From NCBI GenBank assembly GCA_963576475.1, contig OY754969.1:22417216-22481215 (forward strand): DNA of 64,000 bases. Reading direction: 5' to 3'. Source of the stretch: Molanna angustata (Eukaryota; Arthropoda; Insecta; Trichoptera; Molannidae). The stretch's first letter is position 1, and each line of letters begins with the position of its first letter. A model generated the notes under the pieces. The model did not search any database. It had not been told where the DNA came from and was given only the letters and a program-made list of their open reading frames with translations. The translations under genes were made by a program, and so were the position numbers. Of the stretch, positions 57,931 through 64,000 are shown piece after piece.

Positions 57931-59252
57931 TTTTACTTAAATAATTATAGATAAAAAAAACGAATAGGTAAATAAAAAAAATCTACCTATTTAAATTTGT
58001 AATCGATTTTTCACTAGCATACATAAAATTATTCAATTGATAATTTTTCTTTAATTAATAGTTGACAGTTAAATCATGTTTTAAATGTATATTATTATGA
58101 TTTTAATGACATTGAAAACATGTAAAAACAATAAAATATTATTGTTGCATCTAACCGAATAAAATTTAAATATTGAAATACAAAATTGTTCAATTATATA
58201 AAATAACTTATGAATCAAGCAGTTTTAACATGCATTATAATTGGGAATACACAAATTCTGAAAGTTTCAGAGCTCTAAATGGTCAAGAAGTTAGTTAAAA
58301 ATCGATTGCAAAATTGTAGTTAAGGAATATGGTGAAAAAAAATTGATTCATTTTAAAATATATTAAAATATATATCTGTGTATGCAAACACCATCATTGT
58401 GAAACTACAGATAATTTCTTTTTTACTACAAAAATAAATATTACAAAATAAACCACGAATAAATATTTAAGACATGCTTTAAATTATATTGAAAAAAAGT
58501 TTAGTAAAAAAATTCAACTAAAAGTTGGTTTCATAAAAATCAAGTCCAAAGAAAAATATCCCTGATTAACATAAAATAAGGTGGACACTGAAATTGTTGA
58601 AAGATCTTTTTTATGTACAGGCAACAATATGTCTTTATTTTTCAATATGGACTTGAATATCTACTGAATAAAAATAATGACGAAGAAAAAATACTGTAAA
58701 CAAAGACACCAATCAATTAAAATTTGGCGATTAACTAATCATGGTGACATTACTTTATTCTTAATTTTTAGTTTCACATATGCAGTAGATTTTTTCATAA
58801 CCAGCCACTGTTTAAGTAAAGGGACTCACCGGATTGAAAACAAATCATTTTTTCATGCAAAAATATTAACTAAATACGTATTTTCAAAAATGAATGTAAT
58901 ATTAAGGAAAACGAAAATTTAGGCTTACCTATTTCTAAAACTTATATTGATTCTGGTTGAATAGCTCAAGCAGACGGAGTTATATGAATGAAGAATTTTC
59001 TGAATCTATTGATCCGAAAAGAAAGGTACGACCATCTGCTTGTCTGTATTATTTATTATTCAAATGACAGAATTTATAATAAATTCAAACAGTTCATCTA
59101 ATACAGTTTACACAAAGAAGCGTGACAGTTTTTTTTACACAGATACCTTCCAATCAATGTAATTTTTCTTTTGGACATGTTACCTGTCAATCGTTTCGAT
59201 TTATTTAAACAATGTTATTAATATATAGAATTTAGAATTTATAAATACCCAC
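57931..59252. other. AT-rich spacer, nothing recognised
   Basis: An 81-codon frame (58677-58922) has no recognisable domain. The region lies upstream of the diacylglycerol kinase exon on the minus strand and is probably intron. Confidence 0.5.
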
Positions 59253-59354
59253 CTAGATTGTGATTGAAGAACCCAAAGAAAATGTATAGTGCTGAAGAGA
59301 AGCCGGCTAATATTGGCAGGACTATATGAATAATATTCAAAAAGCTAGAACGAA
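59253..59354 (-). other. Possible host exon encoding a membrane segment
   Basis: On the minus strand a frame reading NIIHIVLPILAGFSSALYIF and then GFFNHNL ends at CTAG|GTGGGT, a fair splice donor. Two acceptors are possible (TTCAAAAG at 59355 or GTTCTAG at 59344). The segment is more balanced in base composition than its surroundings and would encode one transmembrane helix. I do not recognise the protein, and no partner exon was found. Confidence 0.25.
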
Positions 59355-59439
59355 ACTTTTGAAGTAGGTAGGTACATTGATTAACAGACAAGTAAGACTG
59401 TATGTGCGGCGGATAGGTACATACGTCGCAAGGATTACA

Positions 59440-60270
59440 TGAAAATTCTTCGAAACACAATTGTTCGAATGCGCAATTGTACGAATAACAATTTTTCGAA
59501 AATCAGTTATCAGAATGACAATTGTCCGAAAGCAAATTATTCGAACTAACATTTGTTGGAAAACCAATTGACCGAATTTAATATATTTTTGTGTCATTAT
59601 GTTGCCTCTTTTGACATATTTGTTGCCAGTAAAATATATTCGGTGAAGACTATTATTACTTGTTGTATTATTGTTGGGTACGTATGCTTGCACATTTTTA
59701 ATAACTGATGTTTGACAGCGCGGTGCGTCGCCATGTTGTTTATTCCATAGATTTTTACTATACATAATATACTATGTAGATGTAGTACTCCGAGAAATAG
59801 TGAGTCATGGAATATCGCGCGTTTGTCGTTTTGATTGGCAACATATTTTAGTTTTCCTTACATTTCAACACATCCTAAATAACTTTTCTCTAAATCTAAA
59901 TAAACAAAGTGTTTTTTTACGACAAATAAATCCGAAAACAATTCACATCAGTCGTTATTCTCTATGGAAAAACGATGTTCTAAAACGTCAAAAATCCCCC
60001 GGAAAAATGCCTCACTTCATTTCATACAAAATTTGCAAACTACAACATCTGGTATATTATAGTAAAAATCTATGGTTTATTCCTCTCACAATACTACCAA
60101 CGTGACGTCATAAAAATTCGAACAATTGTAATTTCTGATAATTGTGTGTTCGGAAAATTATTTTTCGAAAAAATGTGATTCGAATAATTGCCATTCGTAA
60201 AATTGATTTTCGTAAAATTGAGCATTCGAATAATTGTTTTTCGAATAATTTTCCTGTCACCCGTCGCAAG
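59440..60270. mobile_element. Element with long iteron-built inverted ends
   Basis: The left end (59440-59580) and right end (60108-60258, inverted) align over about 140 bp. Both start GAAAATT.TTCGAA and consist of about eight tandem, varied copies of a ~16-nt unit like AACAATTATTCGAA. A second internal inverted pair, CCATAGATTTTTACTATA (59743-59760) with its exact complement near 60060, suggests the arms extend inwards. The centre (59600-60100) has frames of 142 (minus) and 101 codons without known domains. It is probably a non-autonomous DNA transposon; the superfamily is unknown. Confidence 0.65.
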
Positions 60271-60299
60271 TACCTACATCTTGTTTACGTTTAAATTGT

Positions 60300-60540
60300 A
60301 CTAGGGCGAGATCAGTAACCGGAGATGAAAATTGGCGATGATAGCTTTATAAGAGGTACTCTTCTATGGAGGATCGTTCTAGAACCGGAGTGGACATTGA
60401 CCCGGCACTTACTCATTCGACCACCAACCAGAGGGTATAAAAAGCGATACAACGCTCGACACCCAATCGTAGTTTCCGACATTTATCGTGAAGAATTATG
60501 TTTCTTAGTTGATCAATTTCTAACCGTATATTTTTCTTAA
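60300..60540 (+). promoter_or_regulatory. Putative TATA promoter with heat-shock-like element
   Basis: CGTTCTAGAACCGG (60369) fits an inverted GAA/TTC pair as in heat-shock elements. GGGTATAAAAAGC (60433) is a strong TATA box, and about 30 nt downstream CAATCGTAGTTTCC could hold the start site. No downstream host ORF is recognised. The 71-codon frame 60325-60540 crosses the whole stretch and looks non-coding. A solo LTR promoter is an alternative. Confidence 0.3.
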
Positions 60541-61114
60541 TCAATGTTAAAGTTTTAGTATGTCAAAGTAAGTAATCAAACGTTTCTATTCCTTTCTCTG
60601 TTTGATCCTTCACTGTTTTTTTTTTACTCTTGTTAAAATTTCTATTTGTAAAAGGATGGCCGTCATCTAGTTTAATTACTGATTAAACTATCAAATCTAA
60701 TACCTAGATTTTTAAAAAATAAACAATAAAATAAAAATATATTAATTTACAGTAATAAAAAAATGTCTTTTTAATAATGGATTTCTGCTTATATGCACGA
60801 GCTACATAATATTTCAGGACGATTGATTCAGAATTGTAGTAGGTAAGTACTTACCGACAACTGTTTGGTCAATACTTTGTCAAAAACATTCACCGGTTCA
60901 ACAATTTATAAGTGCCTACATGTAATTCTCACTGTAAGTACATGTACATACACGATAATCTCGAGTTGTTGCCACTCAACATTAAAGTAGGTACCTCATC
61001 ATGTGTCAAGATAAAAATGTTGGGCGAATCTCGGACAAAGCATTTATAAAAAAAAAACTAGAAAATTACATTACAGGAACACAGGTAGGTAACTGAACCA
61101 CTAAAATTTTATTA
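60541..61114. other. AT-rich spacer, nothing recognised
   Basis: No repeats or coding signals recognised. Confidence 0.5.
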
Positions 61115-61866
61115 CTAGTTGCATGTAACACATGAGATCCAACTGTCGATAGCATGTATAGTTGAAGAATAAGTAATACCCATAAATACAAATTAAATAT
61201 TCGTAAATATAAATTATTTAATATTTTAAGATATTTGGTTTTCTACAGAACACATGTACCTAGGTATGTATGTCAAGATAGAATAGTATTGAGGTCAGTC
61301 CTTTGATCCTACCCATAATATTAAAACAGCATGATGATATGTATGTATGTTTGGAGATTAGTATCAAACAATTAAGTCTTCTTATATATTGTGTGTAGGC
61401 GATTGCCATACAAATTGTATGAAGCAATGTCGTCACTAAATTCAATTTTTATAAAAATTATTAAAAAAAAATTGAGATGTGCTAATACAATGCTAATATT
61501 TTTTATAGAAAATTAATTTATCTAGTTGGGGTGTTTCGGCTTTTTTTGATATTTAAAAAAATGGAAATATAGGCAGTTAAACTCATAAATTTATCATAAA
61601 AAAAATATTTTCTTAATAAAATATGTTGAAGAAACTCTGGAATTAAAAAAAAAAACTTATTAGTGATTTTGTATTTGTCTATGTTTATAGCAAATTTCAG
61701 CGTTCTAGCTTTTATGGTTTCTGAGATACATCTCAAACCAAAATTTCAAAAGTTGGTAACCCCTGACTGTATAAAAGTTTTGTAGGCCTATAACTGTTTA
61801 TATATTCTGAAAATTTGGACTCTGTAAACTGAGCGGATCAAAAGTTATAAGGGGGGGGGGACACAC
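61115..61866 (+). mobile_element. Family E element, 3'-truncated copy E8
   Basis: It begins CTAGTTGCATGTAACACATG and follows the family body to the GGGGGGGGGGACACACAT microsatellite, where similarity stops. The 3' hairpin and terminus are missing. Several small deletions make it older than the cluster copies. Confidence 0.85.
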
Positions 61867-61994
61867 ATATTATAATTATAAACTCGTGAAAAAGTAGGTA
61901 CCATTAACATACTTAGGTATAGGTACATAAAATTGAACATTTTGTCATTTTTCATTGTAATTAGGTATTAAATTTTGACAGAAAAATTTAAAAA

Positions 61995-62060
61995 ACGTAA
62001 AAGTTGCAAGACCTGCAAGACTCGCAAGACTGGACATGCAAGATCAAGATCAAGACGTGA
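61995..62060. repeat. GCAAGAC-type degenerate repeat
   Basis: Tandem variants of GCAAGACCT, GCAAGACTC and AAGATCAAGATCAAGAC relate this stretch to the repeat at 4880-5030. Confidence 0.45.
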
Positions 62061-62609
62061 TTGAGTATACAATGCCAAGATCTGGAGTGAAAAAGCATCA
62101 ATAGTTTTGTGTTGTGTGAAAAGAAATATATCTGAATTATATAATAATAAGCGATCCATGATTAATGAATTAGGTCCGAATGCAGAGGCCGACTAACTGG
62201 AGGATGCTACCAAGTTTTTATATGAGAATTGCATTGCAGAGACATATCTAAATACGCGCGTTGGGGTAAACTAACATTTGCGTATTGTCAAAAGATAAGG
62301 TTGATTGCGAGGAACCTTACGAGTGGTTTTATACTAAAATACAAGATGTTTTCGATGGATGATAATTTTAGCGAATTCGTTGTGTATTTAGTAATTTTGT
62401 CAAATCAAATTTCACACAGAGTATTCAGCGATCTATACCTACGAGATGCCGAAAATTCGCTGGAATTTCAGAAAAATCATGACATCGAGCTGTCAGTGTG
62501 AGTTTGGTTACATGTGTTTGTGTTGTTATGACAAAAAACATTTTTAACGTCAGTATAAACCCATAGAAAACTATTTATATCTTTCTTTCGTACATAAAGT
62601 AAAATTCTA

Positions 62610-62735
62610 CGCCATAGACCTTAAGTTTGGCGTAGTATTTAGTATTTAGTTAGTGATGTCTCTGCAACGCAATTGCTAACTTAAGTATACTAAATACTCC
62701 AGTGAGGTTAGGAGTTAGTATTTAGGTACCTAGGA
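62610..62735. mobile_element. Fragment of the CCGAATG-end MITE family
   Basis: TAAATACTCCAGTGAGGTTA then GGAGTTAGTATTTAGGTACC is the inverted counterpart of 36515-36610. A CCGAATGCAGAGG string at 62174 may be a second remnant. Confidence 0.55.
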
Positions 62736-63419
62736 CTGTGCAATGCTCAATTATAAAAAAATCATAATATTATCATACCGAAACTCAATCACAAGATGTG
62801 ATATAAGATCCAGAATTAGCATTAGTATATTACCTAGTGAATTCGGAATGTTACAAAATTTTGTTTGATGAAGTCGTATATTAATAATTAACCGAATTTG
62901 TGGTATAGTATGTAACAAGATAGATAATTTGATTATATCACGCGATGACAAACATATATAACTAAACGACCTGACATTAATTCAAATGCATTATAATATT
63001 AAGTTGAAAGTCACATTTTTCAGTTGAAAATAAAATTAAGAGTAATGATAAAAACTGCGAAAAAAACACAAATGAGAACACAACAAGTTACTTAGGATGA
63101 ACGTAAAAATATGATCAACAGTAGGTATAAGTTACCACAGGCATAATAATACTGAACATTAATTTGTAGGTATGACAGTCGAGTAGTATAATTCTGATAA
63201 ATAAGCTAGGTAACATTATTTTCTTAATCGAATTTTCGACCTTTAAACGATCATACCTAAGTGTATTATATACCTACATATATTTACAATTGAGATTCTT
63301 CATTGAGAATATGAATAAATTGTTATTGTAAGACAATTCCATTAAACTAAGTAGAATCTTTCATATAAAAAAAAAACTTAAAATGAATGTGTGTCAAGAT
63401 AGAAAAAAAATTGTCGGTT
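62736..63419. other. AT-rich spacer, nothing recognised
   Basis: No repeats or coding signals recognised. Confidence 0.5.
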
Positions 63420-63470
63420 CACTCTGCCTACATCACGAGGAACATGGCGTGATGGTATATACATATGTAG
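63420..63470 (+). mobile_element. LINE 3' terminus fragment
   Basis: CACTCTGCCTACATCACGAG and ATGGCGTGATGGTATATACA match the extreme 3' end of the LINE family at 2022-2384 (minus) and 37410-37610 (minus), here on the plus strand. Confidence 0.5.
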
Positions 63471-63649
63471 TTATATTATTTTTATAGAATTCACCTATAC
63501 AATAATACGTATTATACAGATTGCAGACGCCTTTGCAAATTTAAGTGTGTGATGATTTTTTCTATCACCAGAACTCGATGAAACTTATATGTGTGATCAC
63601 ATCTAAAGTTACTCCATTCCAATTCAAAAAAGAAACATTAAAATCGGCC

Positions 63650-63845
63650 CAGTGGGCCTTACTTCCTCCTTGATAAGGTCTAAGGCGACCAGGAAGGCCA
63701 AGGACTCGATGATTGGATAGTGTCGATGCGGATTCATCTGCAGCATATATTAGAAACTGGAGAATGAAGGCAACGGGTAGATGGGAATGGAGGAGATTCC
63801 TGCATTAAGCCAAGGCCCACCCAGGGCTGTCCAGCTTATGATGAT
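63650..63845 (+). pseudogene. LINE C-terminal fragment (NWRMKATGRWEWRRF type)
   Basis: The plus-strand frame DSVDADSSAAYIRNWRMKAT then GRWEWRRFLH, stop, and an AKAHPGLSS-like continuation is a C-terminal tail common to a lepidopteran LINE family (RNWR.KATDR..WR...R.AKAHPGL, recognised from memory). An internal stop and upstream frame changes show it is dead. Confidence 0.65.
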
Positions 63846-63939
63846 GATGAATGGCGATGGACTCCCGTAGTGCTCCCCATATATAACGAATTGTATAGGT
63901 AAGTTCTTCTTACAATCAGCTTGCAAATATAGCAGCAAA

Positions 63940-64000
63940 TGAAATTCTGGCCGCCGCCTACCCGGTAGACCACCCAAGAGATGGAAGGATAGCTGGACTT
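63940..64000 (+). pseudogene. LINE C-terminal fragment entering at the window edge
   Basis: The last ~50 bp read GRRLPGRPPKRWKDSW, the GRP.KRW.D motif near the C terminus of several insect LINE polyproteins. It continues beyond the window, so its extent is unknown. Confidence 0.5.

Overview
The window is eukaryotic and most likely from a moth or butterfly (Lepidoptera). It is AT-rich and gene-poor, with many scattered GTAGGTACCTAC-type strings, abundant non-LTR retrotransposon remains, tRNA-derived SINEs and small foldback elements. I see no bacterial operons, rRNA genes, CRISPR arrays or functional tRNA genes. Nearly everything recognisable is mobile DNA or a repeat. The exception is one well-supported host exon at 57072-57198 on the minus strand. 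It has good splice sites and encodes the start of a diacylglycerol kinase C1 domain like those of rdgA / DGK zeta / DGK iota. Much of the window is therefore probably intron, or gene flank, of that gene.

Two non-autonomous element families dominate. I call them H and E. Each has a 5' subterminal inverted repeat (25 or 22 nt from the 5' end), a matching 3' terminal inverted repeat, a 3' hairpin and A/T-run insertion sites. This architecture resembles Helentron-associated elements (HINE / DINE-1 type). Copies of H are at 1197-1744, 2987-3483 (minus), 8183-21104 and a broken one at 38361-39472 (minus). The 8183-21104 copy is about 13 kb because an internal segment of roughly 313 bp has expanded into about 39 tandem copies (8222-20340) with higher-order structure. 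Diverged ancestral monomers persist at its 3' side and in the short minus-strand copy. This satellite-bearing element sits precisely inside a copy of family E (7647-8182 and 21105-21502).

From 23082 to 36497 there is a dense cluster of E copies nested in one another. One E copy (25147-30802) lies inside another (24665-31299), and the inner one is split by a young LINE (25622-30254). That LINE has an ORF1, an intact 957-codon endonuclease/reverse transcriptase ORF and an unexplained open frame between them. A 1463-bp tandem duplication (about 31.7-34.7 kb) has copied E halves together with a SINE. A CA tract of about 250 bp lies in the third copy.

The right half holds several decayed LINEs (38381-39446, 40334-41290, 53290-53800, 54415-55283, 55430-56993, 63650-64000) and a Penelope-like element with a GIY-YIG endonuclease, arranged as a perfect-looking 557-bp inverted repeat (51691-52920). 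It also holds foldback elements/MITEs (36503-36688, 39823-40096, 43407-43604, 48916-49045) and an element whose long inverted ends are built from TTCGAATAATTG-like iterons (59440-60270). Further possible host exons are flagged with low confidence at 22791-22841, 43980-44110 and 59253-59354. Stretches not listed hold AT-rich sequence in which I recognise nothing.
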